Positions 1 to 9,166 of a stretch of DNA of 64,000 bases are shown here, in pieces. Source of the DNA: Paeniglutamicibacter quisquiliarum. GTDB lineage: Bacteria > Actinomycetota > Actinomycetes > Actinomycetales > Micrococcaceae. Under the pieces are notes generated by a model. It saw nothing but the letters and a program-made list of their open reading frames with translations. It ran no database searches and was not told the origin of the DNA. Positions within the stretch are counted from its first letter, which is position 1, and each line of letters starts with the position of its first letter. The stretch is taken from the NCBI RefSeq assembly GCF_019084045.1, contig NZ_JAHRED010000001.1, positions 682,001-746,000 on the forward strand. The letters run 5' to 3'. Both the position numbers and the translations under genes were made by a program.

Positions 1-30
1 AGCCACCCTTTCTTCCTAGGAGAAGCAGCC

Positions 31-3000
31 GTGTCCCAATCGACTTCGCACGTGCGTGTAGTCCCACCGGCCCAAGCCGCCGATGGCACCCCCCTGGTCC
101 GCCCCCAGGACCTGGCCGACGAGACCATCAAGCTGGTGCGCCATTGGCTCACCGAGGGCTCGAAGGTCCCGGTTGACGCCTCCGCCGCACAGCTCGCCGG
201 CGTGTTGAAGGACCCCAACGGCCTGGACTTCACCGTTGGCTTCGTCGACGGCGTGATCCGCCCCGAGGACCTGAAGGTCGCGGCCCGCAACCTCAAGTCG
301 CTGGCCCCGAAGGTTCCCTCCTTCCTGCCCTGGTACATGAAGTCCGCGGTGGCACTCGGCGGCACCATGGCCCCGATCCTGCCCGGCATCGTCGTGCCGA
401 TCGCCCGCAAGGTGCTGCGCGAGATGGTCGGCCACCTGATCATCGACGCGACCGACGCGAAGCTCGGTGCCTCGATCTCCAAGATCCGCAAGGAAGGCAT
501 CGACCTCAACGTCAACCTCCTGGGCGAGGCCATCCTCGGCGAGGGCGAGGCCGCCCGCCGCCTCGAAGGCACCCACAAGCTGCTGGCCCGCGACGATGTC
601 GACTACGTGTCCATCAAGGTGTCCTCCACCGTGGCCCCGCACAACCACTGGGCCTTCGACGAGGCCGTCGGGCACATCATCGAGAAGCTCGTCCCGCTGT
701 ACCGCCTGGCCGCCACCTCCGCGCCCAAGAAGAAGTTCATCAACCTGGACATGGAGGAGTACAAGGACCTGGACCTGACCATCGCGGTCTTCACCCAGAT
801 CCTTGACCGCGAAGAATTCCGCGACCTCGAGGCCGGCATCGTGCTGCAGGCCTACCTGCCCGACGCCCTCTCGGCGATGATCCACCTGCAGGAATGGTCC
901 GCCAAGCGCGTGGGCGCCGGCGGGGCCCCGATCAAGGTGCGCGTCGTGAAGGGCGCCAACCTGCCGATGGAGCAGGTCGAAGCGAACCTGCACGGCTGGC
1001 CGGTCGCCACCTGGAACACCAAGCAGGACTCGGACACCTCCTACAAGTCGGTGCTGGACTACGCGCTGCGCCCGGGACACGTGGAGAACGTGCGCATCGG
1101 CATCGCCGGCCACAACCTCTTCGACGTCGCCCTGGCCTGGCTGCTGGCCCAGGGCCGCGGCGTCACCGCCGGCATCGAATTCGAGATGCTGCTGGGCATG
1201 GCCACCGGCCAGGCCGAGGCCGTGCGCAAGGACGTCGGACGCCTGCTGCTCTACACGCCGGTCGTGCACCCGGGTGAATTCGACGTGGCCATCGCCTACC
1301 TGATCCGCCGCCTCGAAGAAGGCGCCAGCCAGGAAAACTTCATGTCCGCCGTCTTCGAGCTGGACAAGAACGAGGCCCTGTTCGAACGCGAAAAGAACCG
1401 CTTCCTGGCTTCCCTGGCTGACCTGGATGACAGCATCCCGGCCCCGCACCGCATCCAGGACCGCAACGTGGTCGACGCCGCCGCCATCGAGGCCAAGCTG
1501 GCCGGCCTGGCCGACGGCACGCTCGACTTCGAGAACACCCCCGACACCGACCCCGACCTGCCGGGCAACCGCGCCTGGGGCCGGGAGATCGTGAACAAGA
1601 TGGTCGGCTCGACCCTCGGAAACGACTCCGTCGCCCAGTCCATGATCCACACCGAGGACGAGCTGGAAAAGGTCGTCCAGACCGCGGTCGCCGCCTCCGA
1701 CTCGTGGGTTGCAATGGGTGCCAAGGCCCGCGCCGCCATTCTGCACCGCGCCGGTGCCGCCCTCGAGGCCCGCCGCGCGGACCTCCTCGAGGTCATGGGT
1801 TCCGAATGCGGCAAGACCCTGGACCAGGGCGACCCCGAGGTCTCCGAGGCCATCGACTTCGCCCACTACTACGCCCAGCGCGGCCTGGACCTGGAAAACG
1901 TCGACGGCGCCACCTTCGTTCCCTCGAAGCTGACCGTTGTCACCCCGCCGTGGAACTTCCCCGTTGCCATCCCGGCAGGCTCCACCCTGTCGGCGCTGGC
2001 AGCCGGTTCCTCGGTCATCATCAAGCCCGCGGGCCAGGCGGCACGCTCCGGCGCCGTCATGGTCGAGGCCCTGTGGGAAGCCGGCGTGCCGCGCGATGTC
2101 CTGCAGCTGGTCCAGCTCTCCGAGCGCGACCTGGGCACCGAGCTCGTCTCGCACCCGGCCGTTGACCGCCTGATCCTCACCGGCGGCTACGAGACCGCCC
2201 AGCTCTTCCGCTCCTTCCGCAAGGACCTGCCGCTGCTGGCCGAGACCAGCGGCAAGAACGCCGTGATCGTCACCCCGAACGCCGACCTGGACCTGGCGGC
2301 CAAGGACGTCGCCGCCTCGGCCTTCGGCCACGCCGGCCAGAAGTGCTCGGCCGCATCGCTGGTGATCCTGGTGGGTTCGGCAGCGGACTCCAAGCGCTTC
2401 CACAACCAGCTGATCGATGACATCCGCTCGCTGAAGGTCGGCTACCCGCAGGACCCGCAGACGCAGATGGGCCCGGTCATCGAGCCGGCCCAGGGCAAGC
2501 TGCTGCGCGGCCTGACCACCCTGGGCGAGGGCGAGAAGTGGGTCCTCGAGCCCCGGAAGCTGGACAACTCGGGAAAGCTGTGGAGCCCGGGCGTGCGCTC
2601 CGGCGTCAAGCGCGGTTCCGAGTACCACCTGACCGAGTACTTTGGCCCGATCCTCGGCGTCATGACGGCCGAGACCCTCGAAGAGGCCGTCTCCATCGTC
2701 AACGACATCGACTACGGGCTGACCTCGGGCCTGCACTCGCTGGATTCGGGCGAGATGGCCTACTGGCTGGAGAACATCCAGGCCGGCAACCTCTACATCA
2801 ACCGCGGCATCACCGGTGCCATCGTGCAGCGCCAGCCCTTCGGCGGCTGGAAGAAGTCGGCCATCGGTGCGGGCACCAAGGCCGGCGGACCGAACTACCT
2901 GGTGGGCATGGGCTCCTGGGAAGACGCCCCGGTGGCACAGGCCGGCCAGCTTTCGGCCACCTCGACCGCACTGCTGAACGCCGCACGCGGAACCGACATC

Positions 3001-3567
3001 GCCGAGGCCGACCTTTCCTGGCTCGAGGGCGCACTTGCCTCCGATGCGACCGCCTGGACCAACGAGTTCAACACCGCCAAGGACGTCTCCGGCCTGCACG
3101 CCGAGCGCAACGTGTTCCGCTACCGCGCCCTGCCGGTGACGGTCCGCTTCGAGAACGAGACCTCGGGCCACGGCATCGCCGAACTGCTGCGCGTCGTTGC
3201 CGCTGGCATCGCCGCAGGATCCCGCGTCACGGTGTCCTCCGCGGTCGAGATTCCCTCGGCAATCCGCACCGTGCTCGCCGAATCCTCCGCCACCGTCGTG
3301 GTTGAGGATGCCCAGGCCTTCGGCGCCCGCGCCGCACGCCTGGCCGCCAAGACCGGCCCGGATTCCGCGGCCCGCATCCGCCTGATCGGCGGCTCGCTCC
3401 TGGACGTGGCCGAGGCCACCGGTGGCAAGCCCGATGTTGCCATCTACGGCAACAACGTGGTTTCCGCGGGACGAGTGGAAATGCTGACCTTCCTGCACGA
3501 GCAGGCAGTCTCCATTACCGCGCACCGCTTCGGCACCCCGAACCACCTGAGCGATTCGGTCATCTAG
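31..3567 (+). CDS. putA: Bifunctional proline dehydrogenase / L-glutamate gamma-semialdehyde dehydrogenase
   Basis: PutA oxidises proline to glutamate in two steps: an FAD-dependent proline dehydrogenase, then an NAD-dependent P5C/glutamate semialdehyde dehydrogenase. The 1178-residue protein has the proline dehydrogenase barrel in the first half, ending near the substrate-binding signature YLIRRLEEGA (residues 423-432). The aldehyde dehydrogenase half carries the catalytic cysteine in HAGQKCS (Cys772) and the general-base glutamate in AETSGKN (Glu738). The last ~180 residues resemble the extra C-terminal ALDH-superfamily-like domain of longer PutAs. The N terminus lacks the ribbon-helix-helix DNA-binding domain of trifunctional PutA, so it should not regulate its own gene. 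The GTG start at 31 follows AGGAG at 18-22. A hairpin follows the stop, so it appears to be monocistronic on its downstream side. Confidence 0.96.
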   Translation: MSQSTSHVRVVPPAQAADGTPLVRPQDLADETIKLVRHWLTEGSKVPVDASAAQLAGVLKDPNGLDFTVGFVDGVIRPEDLKVAARNLKSLAPKVPSFLPWYMKSAVALGGTMAPILPGIVVPIARKVLREMVGHLIIDATDAKLGASISKIRKEGIDLNVNLLGEAILGEGEAARRLEGTHKLLARDDVDYVSIKVSSTVAPHNHWAFDEAVGHIIEKLVPLYRLAATSAPKKKFINLDMEEYKDLDLTIAVFTQILDREEFRDLEAGIVLQAYLPDALSAMIHLQEWSAKRVGAGGAPIKVRVVKGANLPMEQVEANLHGWPVATWNTKQDSDTSYKSVLDYALRPGHVENVRIGIAGHNLFDVALAWLLAQGRGVTAGIEFEMLLGMATGQAEAVRKDVGRLLLYTPVVHPGEFDVAIAYLIRRLEEGASQENFMSAVFELDKNEALFEREKNRFLASLADLDDSIPAPHRIQDRNVVDAAAIEAKLAGLADGTLDFENTPDTDPDLPGNRAWGREIVNKMVGSTLGNDSVAQSMIHTEDELEKVVQTAVAASDSWVAMGAKARAAILHRAGAALEARRADLLEVMGSECGKTLDQGDPEVSEAIDFAHYYAQRGLDLENVDGATFVPSKLTVVTPPWNFPVAIPAGSTLSALAAGSSVIIKPAGQAARSGAVMVEALWEAGVPRDVLQLVQLSERDLGTELVSHPAVDRLILTGGYETAQLFRSFRKDLPLLAETSGKNAVIVTPNADLDLAAKDVAASAFGHAGQKCSAASLVILVGSAADSKRFHNQLIDDIRSLKVGYPQDPQTQMGPVIEPAQGKLLRGLTTLGEGEKWVLEPRKLDNSGKLWSPGVRSGVKRGSEYHLTEYFGPILGVMTAETLEEAVSIVNDIDYGLTSGLHSLDSGEMAYWLENIQAGNLYINRGITGAIVQRQPFGGWKKSAIGAGTKAGGPNYLVGMGSWEDAPVAQAGQLSATSTALLNAARGTDIAEADLSWLEGALASDATAWTNEFNTAKDVSGLHAERNVFRYRALPVTVRFENETSGHGIAELLRVVAAGIAAGSRVTVSSAVEIPSAIRTVLAESSATVVVEDAQAFGARAARLAAKTGPDSAARIRLIGGSLLDVAEATGGKPDVAIYGNNVVSAGRVEMLTFLHEQAVSITAHRFGTPNHLSDSVI

Positions 3568-3588
3568 TTACCTCAAGCTCCAACGACG

Positions 3589-3631
3589 GAGGCCCGTGGC
3601 ATTCCCCGCAAGGGGGAAAGTCGCGGGCCTC
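3589..3631 (+). terminator. Nested hairpin after putA
   Basis: The outer stem GAGGCCCG (3589-3596) pairs with CGGGCCTC (3624-3631), and the inner stem TTCCCC (3602-3607) pairs with GGGGAA (3613-3618). It lies 20 bases after the putA stop. There is no clear T-run, as is common for actinobacterial terminators. Confidence 0.6.
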
Positions 3632-3679
3632 TTGCGTGCTCCCGGACAGTGCTTGACGGCTGTCGTCCCGGCCGATAGG

Positions 3680-3712
3680 TTAACGATTATCGTTGTTATC
3701 GCAAATCGTTAA
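3680..3712 (+). promoter_or_regulatory. Inverted-repeat operator before the DUF2975/HTH pair
   Basis: TTAACGATT (3680-3688) and AATCGTTAA (3704-3712) form a 9-bp perfect inverted repeat. A second small palindrome, AACGAT-T-ATCGTT, is nested at 3682-3694, and a further TATCG lies at 3697-3701. The right arm ends exactly at the ribosome-binding sequence AAGGTGGG of the next gene. This AT-rich patch stands out in GC-rich DNA and is the natural binding place for the small HTH protein encoded two genes on; that link is inferred. Confidence 0.55.
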
Positions 3713-3722
3713 GGTGGGTATT

Positions 3723-4403
3723 GTGAGCAGAGACCTGGATCCCCCGGCCCAAAGACTTGGCCACATCGGCGGACGGACATTCCTCCTGACAGTTTCGGGA
3801 GTTGCGGCCGTAGCCGGCTTGCTGGCAGTTTTTTACTTGGTGTGGTTCACCGAGGAAACCTTCACGCGGTCATTCTTTTTCGAAGCGTCCCTGGCGACGC
3901 CACCGGGTGATGTTCCGGACCTACGCGGGGTCTCCGGGACATCCTTCGCCACGTACGGTACTGCAATCGTTGAGAGCGACGAAGGCCTCTTGGGGCCCCG
4001 ATTGGCACTGGCTGCTGCCCAGGCCTTGTACTTCATTCTGTTCATTGCCGGCTGCGCGGCCGTCATCCTGATCTGTCGCCGCCTGTGGAAGAACGAACCG
4101 TTCACCACGATGGCCCACTGGGTCCTGCTTGCCTTGGGGACCCAGGCCGGCATCACTGCATTGATTGCCCCCTGGCTCGAAACGCTCTCGACGCACCTGG
4201 CTGTCACCGAGCTTGGATTCCCCGGTTCAGGATCGGAAATCCCGGGCGCTTCCGGCGACGGCTATTGGCTGGCGACCTCGGCGGAGTTCAGTTTCCAGGA
4301 CGCGAACCACTCATTGCTGGCGCTCGGCGTCGTCTTGATCCTGCTGTCGCTTGTCCTGCGGCGCGGGCGCAGTATGCAGCTAGACACCGCCGGGTTGGTT
4401 TGA
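3723..4403 (+). CDS. DUF2975 four-helix membrane protein
   Basis: A predicted 226-residue integral membrane protein. Hydrophobic stretches near residues 20-45, 105-125, 135-160 and 190-215 give the four helices typical of DUF2975 proteins (Bacillus YoaS type), whose function is unknown. The region between helices 1 and 2 is polar and probably outside the cell. The GTG at 3723 is preferred because AAGGTGGG lies just upstream; an in-frame start at 3693 would fall inside the inverted repeat. The stop overlaps the ATG of the next gene (TGATG), so the two are translationally coupled. DUF2975 genes are commonly paired with a YozG-like Xre regulator, as here. Base composition is lower in GC than in the neighbours. 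Confidence 0.8.
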   Translation: MSRDLDPPAQRLGHIGGRTFLLTVSGVAAVAGLLAVFYLVWFTEETFTRSFFFEASLATPPGDVPDLRGVSGTSFATYGTAIVESDEGLLGPRLALAAAQALYFILFIAGCAAVILICRRLWKNEPFTTMAHWVLLALGTQAGITALIAPWLETLSTHLAVTELGFPGSGSEIPGASGDGYWLATSAEFSFQDANHSLLALGVVLILLSLVLRRGRSMQLDTAGLV

Positions 4404-4666
4404 TGGGCCGCAAGAACGAGGAAATTGATTTGACGAGCGGAGTCCATTGCCGGCTTGACGAGCTGTTGCGTGAGAGCTCCATGACGTTGACCCGCCTGGG
4501 CGAGCTGGCGGGCGTGAGCATCGTGAATCTTTCGGTGCTGAAGAATGACCGGGCCAAGGCCATCAGGTTCAGCACACTCGTCGCCATCTGCCGGGCTCTG
4601 GAATGCGAGATTGGCGAGCTACTGGTACTGGAGAAGCAGGTTTTGAATCGAGTCGCCAACGCTTGA
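4403..4666 (+). CDS. Small Xre/Cro-CI-type HTH regulator (YozG-like)
   Basis: An 87-residue protein that is almost only a helix-turn-helix domain: TLTRLGELAGVSIVNLSVLK (about residues 29-48) is the Xre HTH, followed by a conserved C-terminal helix with CRALECEIGELL. Such proteins sit next to DUF2975 membrane proteins and are thought to control the pair. The ATG overlaps the TGA of the preceding gene. It is likely autoregulatory through the inverted repeat at 3680-3712. The reading frame is open further upstream inside the DUF2975 gene, but that part is not coding in this frame. Confidence 0.85.
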   Translation: MGRKNEEIDLTSGVHCRLDELLRESSMTLTRLGELAGVSIVNLSVLKNDRAKAIRFSTLVAICRALECEIGELLVLEKQVLNRVANA

Positions 4667-4699
4667 GGCGTGCGACACCATCGTGGGATCGCACGCCTC
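4665..4699. terminator. Bidirectional hairpin between convergent genes
   Basis: GAGGCGTGCGA (4665-4675) pairs perfectly with TCGCACGCCTC (4689-4699). The hairpin starts inside the stop codon of the HTH gene and lies before the stop of the leftward ABC permease, so it can serve both strands. Confidence 0.7.
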
Positions 4700-4724
4700 G
4701 AGCGCACCTAGTGCACCCTTCGGT

Positions 4725-5960
4725 TTAGTCCTCGAGCTTCAGCGCCTTGCGCCAAGACAGCGCCGATCCGGTTTGCATGATGGCCCGGCGGTAGATCCGT
4801 TCGCCGAGCAACACCATGGCCCAGGCCGCCGCGATGGCAACCGCCAGCGATGCGATGGGCTCCCAGAGCGGCACGTCGCTGCTCAGCAGGCGGATGGGCA
4901 TGGCCACCGAGGAAACCACTGGAATGTACGAGGCGACGACCAGCAGGGAGCCCTTGGCATACATGCCGGTGAACAACACTGCCACCAACACCATGATCAC
5001 CGGGCCGGTGGACTGCTGCAGGTCCTCGGTCCGCGAAGCCATCGCGCCCAGCGCCGCCCAGACTGCGGCAAGGATCAGGAAGCCTGCCAGGAAGAAGGCC
5101 AGGAACCAGCCGGAGGTGGCAATGACCACCGAGATGAACGGGATTTCCGTGGGCATCATGGTCAGTGCCAACAGACCGATGCCCACAAAGAGACACAGCT
5201 GGCCCATGGCAAGGACCAAATTGCCGAGGATCTTGCCGGCGAGCAGCTGGCGGATGGGAATTGCCGTGGCGAGGATCTCGACCACCCGGTTCTGCTTTTC
5301 CTCGACCACGGAGTTGGCGATCGGCATTCCGAAGATCATTGCGGACATGTAGAAGAGGAACGAGAAGATGAAGCCCATGACCATGGCCATCGAATTGCGT
5401 TCCTGGTTCCCCTCGAGCAGGACCTGGCTGACTTCCGACCCCGCTTTCAGTTCGTCAGGGGTGACTCCCAGTTGGCCTGCATTGAAGTCCAACGCCTGGG
5501 CCTCGGCAGCGTCGGCGAGCAGCGACTGGATGTCGGCCGGTACATCGGAGATCCCGGTGAGGCTGTAGCCGTCCGGGGTGGGCGCGAGCACCAGATCGGC
5601 ATCCTTGGCGCGCAGCGTTTCGAGGGCCGCGTCCCCGGAAGACACCGGATGGGCGGTCAACTCGATCTTCTGGTCCTTGGAGCCGGCCAACTCGTTGGCC
5701 GAGGCCAGAAGGTTGGCGGTCCTGCCGTTTTCGGCGAATGCAACCGTGGCGGTGGTGGTCCGCTCTCCCATGATCCCGGCGAACACCACGGAGCCCACGA
5801 TGAGGGCGACGGTGATCAGCGTGGTGATTATGAACGACTTGTCGCGGACCTTCACCGTGACCTCGCGCAGGGTCACGATCAGCCACGGAGCGCCCCGCTG
5901 TTCGGCAACGGGGGAAATGGCGGTGGCGGTGAACGGCTTGGTGTTTAGATCGGTGCTCAT
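4725..5960 (-). CDS. ABC-2 family exporter permease (NatB-like)
   Basis: The 411-residue membrane component of an ABC exporter. One helix near residues 45-65 is followed by an extracytoplasmic domain of about 110 residues and then about five helices in the C-terminal half. This is the arrangement of the NatB/YhaP branch of ABC-2 permeases, which export sodium or antimicrobial compounds in characterised cases. The ATG at 5960 overlaps the stop of the ATPase gene (ATGA), so the two subunits are coupled. The two-component genes upstream run in the same direction and may control it. The substrate cannot be read from the sequence. Confidence 0.88.
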   Translation of the reverse strand: MSTDLNTKPFTATAISPVAEQRGAPWLIVTLREVTVKVRDKSFIITTLITVALIVGSVVFAGIMGERTTTATVAFAENGRTANLLASANELAGSKDQKIELTAHPVSSGDAALETLRAKDADLVLAPTPDGYSLTGISDVPADIQSLLADAAEAQALDFNAGQLGVTPDELKAGSEVSQVLLEGNQERNSMAMVMGFIFSFLFYMSAMIFGMPIANSVVEEKQNRVVEILATAIPIRQLLAGKILGNLVLAMGQLCLFVGIGLLALTMMPTEIPFISVVIATSGWFLAFFLAGFLILAAVWAALGAMASRTEDLQQSTGPVIMVLVAVLFTGMYAKGSLLVVASYIPVVSSVAMPIRLLSSDVPLWEPIASLAVAIAAAWAMVLLGERIYRRAIMQTGSALSWRKALKLED

Positions 5961-6838
5961 CGGATGACCTCCCGGTAGATTTCTGCCAACGAGGGACGTT
6001 GCGGTGCGAATTCGGTGACGGCCCCGCGCTGGACGGCGGCGCGCAGGACGCGCTGGGCGGTCGCGTCGTCGGCGAACTCGACCAGCGCCCGCGGGCCTGC
6101 GACATCAAGGACGCCCACTCCTGGCTGTTCGCGCAGCCACCCGGCATCGGGCGGGGTCACCACGACGTGTTTGGCGCTGGCGCGCGCCCTCAGTTCCGCA
6201 GCCGTGCCGGAGGCCACGATCTTGCCTCCTGCCAGCACCACCAGGTTGTCGCAGAGCTGGTCGATCAAATCCAGCTGGTGGCTGGAGAACAGGATTGGCA
6301 CCCCGGTGGCCGCGCGCTCGGCCAGCAAGGAGGTCATGGAATCCACGGCCAGCGGGTCCAGCCCGGAGAACGGTTCGTCCAGGACCAGTGCGGTGGGGTG
6401 GTGCATCAGCGATGCGGCGACCTGGACGCGTTGCTGGTTGCCCAGCGAGAGGGATTCGAGTTTGTCCTTGGTCCGGTCGGCAATGCCAAAGCGGTCCAGC
6501 AGGTCCAGGGCCTCGGTGCGGGCATCCCCGCGGCTCATGCCGTGCAGTTGTCCCAGGTATTGGAGCTGGTCCAGCACCTGCTGCTTGGGGTAGAGCCCGC
6601 GTTCCTCGGGCATGTAGCCGAAGCGCGCCCGGTCGGCATCGGCGATCTGCGTGCCGTTGAAGTACACCGACCCGGAGTGGGACTTCAGCACGCCCATGAT
6701 GATGCGCATGGTGGTGGTCTTCCCGGCGCCGTTGGCCCCGACGAATCCCGTCATGCCGTTGGCCGGGACGGAGAACGAGACCTCATCAAGCACCGTCCGG
6801 TCCCCGAAACGCCGGGTGAGACCTTTTACCTCTAACAT
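5957..6838 (-). CDS. ABC exporter ATP-binding protein (NatA-like)
   Basis: The 293-residue ATPase that powers the adjacent permease. Walker A is GANGAGKTT (residues 34-42), Walker B is ALVLDEPFSG, and the signature appears as LSLGNQQRVQ instead of the textbook LSGGQ, a variation usual in the NatA/YhaQ group. A ~75-residue tail after the nucleotide-binding domain matches the C-terminal extension of that group. The start at 6838 opens directly onto the ABC domain (MLEVKGLTRRFG). It is 125 bases after the response-regulator stop. Confidence 0.92.
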   Translation of the reverse strand: MLEVKGLTRRFGDRTVLDEVSFSVPANGMTGFVGANGAGKTTTMRIIMGVLKSHSGSVYFNGTQIADADRARFGYMPEERGLYPKQQVLDQLQYLGQLHGMSRGDARTEALDLLDRFGIADRTKDKLESLSLGNQQRVQVAASLMHHPTALVLDEPFSGLDPLAVDSMTSLLAERAATGVPILFSSHQLDLIDQLCDNLVVLAGGKIVASGTAAELRARASAKHVVVTPPDAGWLREQPGVGVLDVAGPRALVEFADDATAQRVLRAAVQRGAVTEFAPQRPSLAEIYREVIR

Positions 6839-6948
6839 GATTCTTGATTCCTCCGGTATGCATGGCGCCGGCCCGCGGCGGGCCCGATCCTGTCTTCCAA
6901 TCTATGCCGCGGCATGGGCGTCAAGGATCGTTCAAAGGAATGAAATTC

Positions 6949-6977
6949 GGGCCCGGACGTGGGTCAGGGCCGGGCCC
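6949..6977 (-). terminator. Hairpin at the end of the response-regulator gene
   Basis: GGGCCCGG (6949-6956) pairs with CCGGGCCC (6970-6977), spanning the response-regulator stop codon at 6964. It could reduce read-through from the two-component genes into the ABC genes. There is no T-run, so its strength is uncertain. Confidence 0.4.
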
Positions 6978-7674
6978 AGGGCTCCATCGAAGGGATGAGC
7001 CCGGCGCGGTAGGCAAAGACCACGGCCTGGACCCGGTCCCGCAGTCCCGCCTTGGCCAGGATGTTGGACAGGTGGGTCTTGACCGTGGCCTCGGAGACGT
7101 AGAGCGAGGTCGCGATTTCCGCATTGGACAGACCGCCGGCCAACTTGACGAGCACTTCGCGTTCCCGCGCGGTCAGTTCGTCGAGGATCCGCTGGTCGTG
7201 GGGGTCCGCCACTCCCGCCGGGGACGGGGTCCGCGCGGACTGCGGTTGCGCCGCCGCGGTGCCCCGCCGGATGATGCGCATCGTGACCTCGGGGGAAAGC
7301 AGCGCGTGCCCGCCGGCCGCCGCGTGTACGGCACTGATGATGACTTCGGGTTCGGTGTTCTTCAGCAGGAACCCGCTGGCCCCGGCGTCGATCGCGGCAA
7401 AGAGGTAGTCGTCGCGGTCGAAGGTGGTCAGGACGACGACCTTGGCGTCGGTGCCTGCGGTGATCTGCGCGGTGGCGCCGACCCCGTCGAGCTCCGGCAT
7501 CTGGATGTCCATGAGCACCACGTCGGGCTGCAGCTCCAGCGCCGCAGCCACCGCTGCCCGTCCGTCGGCCGCGGTGCCGACCACCTCAAGGTCCTCGTCG
7601 GTGCCGAGGATCAATTCCAGGGAGGAACGGATCAGCGGCTGGTCGTCGCACACCAGGATGCGGATCCTGCTCAT
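6964..7674 (-). CDS. NarL/LuxR-type response regulator
   Basis: A 236-residue transcription factor of a two-component system. The receiver domain has the acidic pair DD at residues 10-11 and the phosphoacceptor Asp56 in VVLMDIQMP. After a linker of about 40 residues, a LuxR-type HTH follows (LTAREREVLVKLAGGLSNAE and VSEATVKTHLSNILAKAGL). The ATG at 7674 overlaps the kinase stop (ATGA), which settles the start although the frame stays open about 70 codons upstream. It probably controls the NatAB-like exporter downstream. Confidence 0.93.
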   Translation of the reverse strand: MSRIRILVCDDQPLIRSSLELILGTDEDLEVVGTAADGRAAVAAALELQPDVVLMDIQMPELDGVGATAQITAGTDAKVVVLTTFDRDDYLFAAIDAGASGFLLKNTEPEVIISAVHAAAGGHALLSPEVTMRIIRRGTAAAQPQSARTPSPAGVADPHDQRILDELTAREREVLVKLAGGLSNAEIATSLYVSEATVKTHLSNILAKAGLRDRVQAVVFAYRAGLIPSMEPWARP

Positions 7675-9047
7675 GGTGTTGCTCCTTCGGCGGCCTCGGC
7701 CACGGTGTTGGTGTTCAGGGATCGGAGCCGCGCGCGGGTCCGCCACCCGGTGGGGGAACGCGGGCCGATGTCCACCTGCCCGTGGTGCAATTCGGCGCGT
7801 TCCCTGATGCCGCGCAGGCCAAAGCCGCTGCCGGCGGTCCCGGGCCGCGGGCTGCCGTCGTCGGTGACCTCGACCTCTGCCCATTCGCCGGTGTCATCGC
7901 GGCCGCTGCGCAGGGACAGGACAGCGGTGCGGGCCGTGGAATGCTCGCGCACATTGGCCAGTGATTCGGCGGCGATCCGGTAGAGCGCCAGCCCGAGCCC
8001 GGCGCCGGCCTGATCGAAAAACCCCTCGCGGTGCTCGACCTTGATCAGCTCGACCTTCACCCCGGCGCGGGCCGACTGCTCGGCCAGGACGGGAAGCTCC
8101 GCGAGCGAGGGCTCGGGGGAACGCTGGGCGGAATCCTCGGGATCCGTTTCCCCGTGCCGCAAGACCCGCAGCAGCGAGCGGGTTTCGCCCACCGCCTGTC
8201 GGGCCGAATCCTCGATGCCATGCATCAGCTCCGCGGCACGCCCCGGGTCCCGGGGCTGGACCATGCGGGCGGCCGCCGCCTGCACGCCGACCGCCGAGAT
8301 GTGGTGGGCAACCACGTCGTGAAGTTCGCGGGCAATGCGCAGGCGCTCGTCGATGACCGCGCGGCGCGCCAGCTCCACGGCCTGCTCCTCGAGCTTCGCG
8401 GCCTGGTCCACGACGATCTCGTGCTGCCAGGCGCTGCGCCAAGACATGAGTCCCAGGAACGTGGCCCCGCCGAAGTAGAACAGGTTGATCAGGAACGAGT
8501 AACCGGCATAGGCAATGACCGGGTCGATGAAGCCCGAGGTCTCGATGGCCATCGGCAGGTCCAGCTCCTCGCCGAACACCAGCTTGGCGTTGGTGATCCC
8601 CACGACCAGCCAGACAAACATGGCAAGGATGACCCCGGTCAGCGCGAGGCGCAGGGCGCGCCTGTCCCGCGCCCAGGTGACGGCCGAATAGAGTCCGACG
8701 AAGTAGGCGATCTGCGGTGCGAGCTGCATCATGACGGCCGGCATCCAGATCCCGAACCCCAGGAACATTGCCGAAAGCACCAGCATGGAACCAATCGGAA
8801 AACGCCGGCGAAACGCCAAGGGGGCCGTCAGCGCACACATGGCCAGATAGCTGGGAATCCGGTCCGGGGCATCCTCGGCCGGGGCAAAGCTGAGCATCAT
8901 TTCCATGCCGAGCAGCGCGGCTGCCATGACCAGAAGCGTGACCCAGACATCGCGCCGCAGCAGCTCGCGGGAAGGCAGGGGGCGTTCGAATTCCTCGGGC
9001 GGAAAGTCGCCGGGCAGGAAGCGTTGGCGCAAGGCCAGGAATTTCAT
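7671..9047 (-). CDS. Membrane sensor histidine kinase (HisKA_3 / DesK-LiaS type)
   Basis: A 458-residue sensor kinase. About five or six hydrophobic segments occupy residues 35-205 with almost no extracytoplasmic domain, suggesting that it senses within the membrane or through a partner. The dimerisation/phosphoacceptor motif RIARELHDVVAHH places the active histidine at about residue 243. The N box (LANVREH) and G box (GSGFGLRGIRERA) of a HATPase_c domain follow. The ATG at 9047 is chosen because GAGGA lies seven bases upstream; earlier in-frame ATGs lack a good site. It pairs with the response regulator that it overlaps. Confidence 0.9.
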   Translation of the reverse strand: MKFLALRQRFLPGDFPPEEFERPLPSRELLRRDVWVTLLVMAAALLGMEMMLSFAPAEDAPDRIPSYLAMCALTAPLAFRRRFPIGSMLVLSAMFLGFGIWMPAVMMQLAPQIAYFVGLYSAVTWARDRRALRLALTGVILAMFVWLVVGITNAKLVFGEELDLPMAIETSGFIDPVIAYAGYSFLINLFYFGGATFLGLMSWRSAWQHEIVVDQAAKLEEQAVELARRAVIDERLRIARELHDVVAHHISAVGVQAAAARMVQPRDPGRAAELMHGIEDSARQAVGETRSLLRVLRHGETDPEDSAQRSPEPSLAELPVLAEQSARAGVKVELIKVEHREGFFDQAGAGLGLALYRIAAESLANVREHSTARTAVLSLRSGRDDTGEWAEVEVTDDGSPRPGTAGSGFGLRGIRERAELHHGQVDIGPRSPTGWRTRARLRSLNTNTVAEAAEGATP

Positions 9048-9166
9048 GGTTCGTCCTCGGGGCACATAGCCGGTCATCATCCCACCCATGAACCTATCGC
9101 ATGGCCCACCCGGCGCGGGCTCCCGATGCGGCGTGGCAGCCAGAATCCCTTGTCTGGAGGAGACAA

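Noticed and set aside
16-3546. 1176-codon open frame antisense to putA
   Set aside because: A shadow of strong third-position GC bias in putA: the product is low-complexity (His/Gly/Val/Asp-rich) without any domain, while the plus strand encodes a complete PutA.
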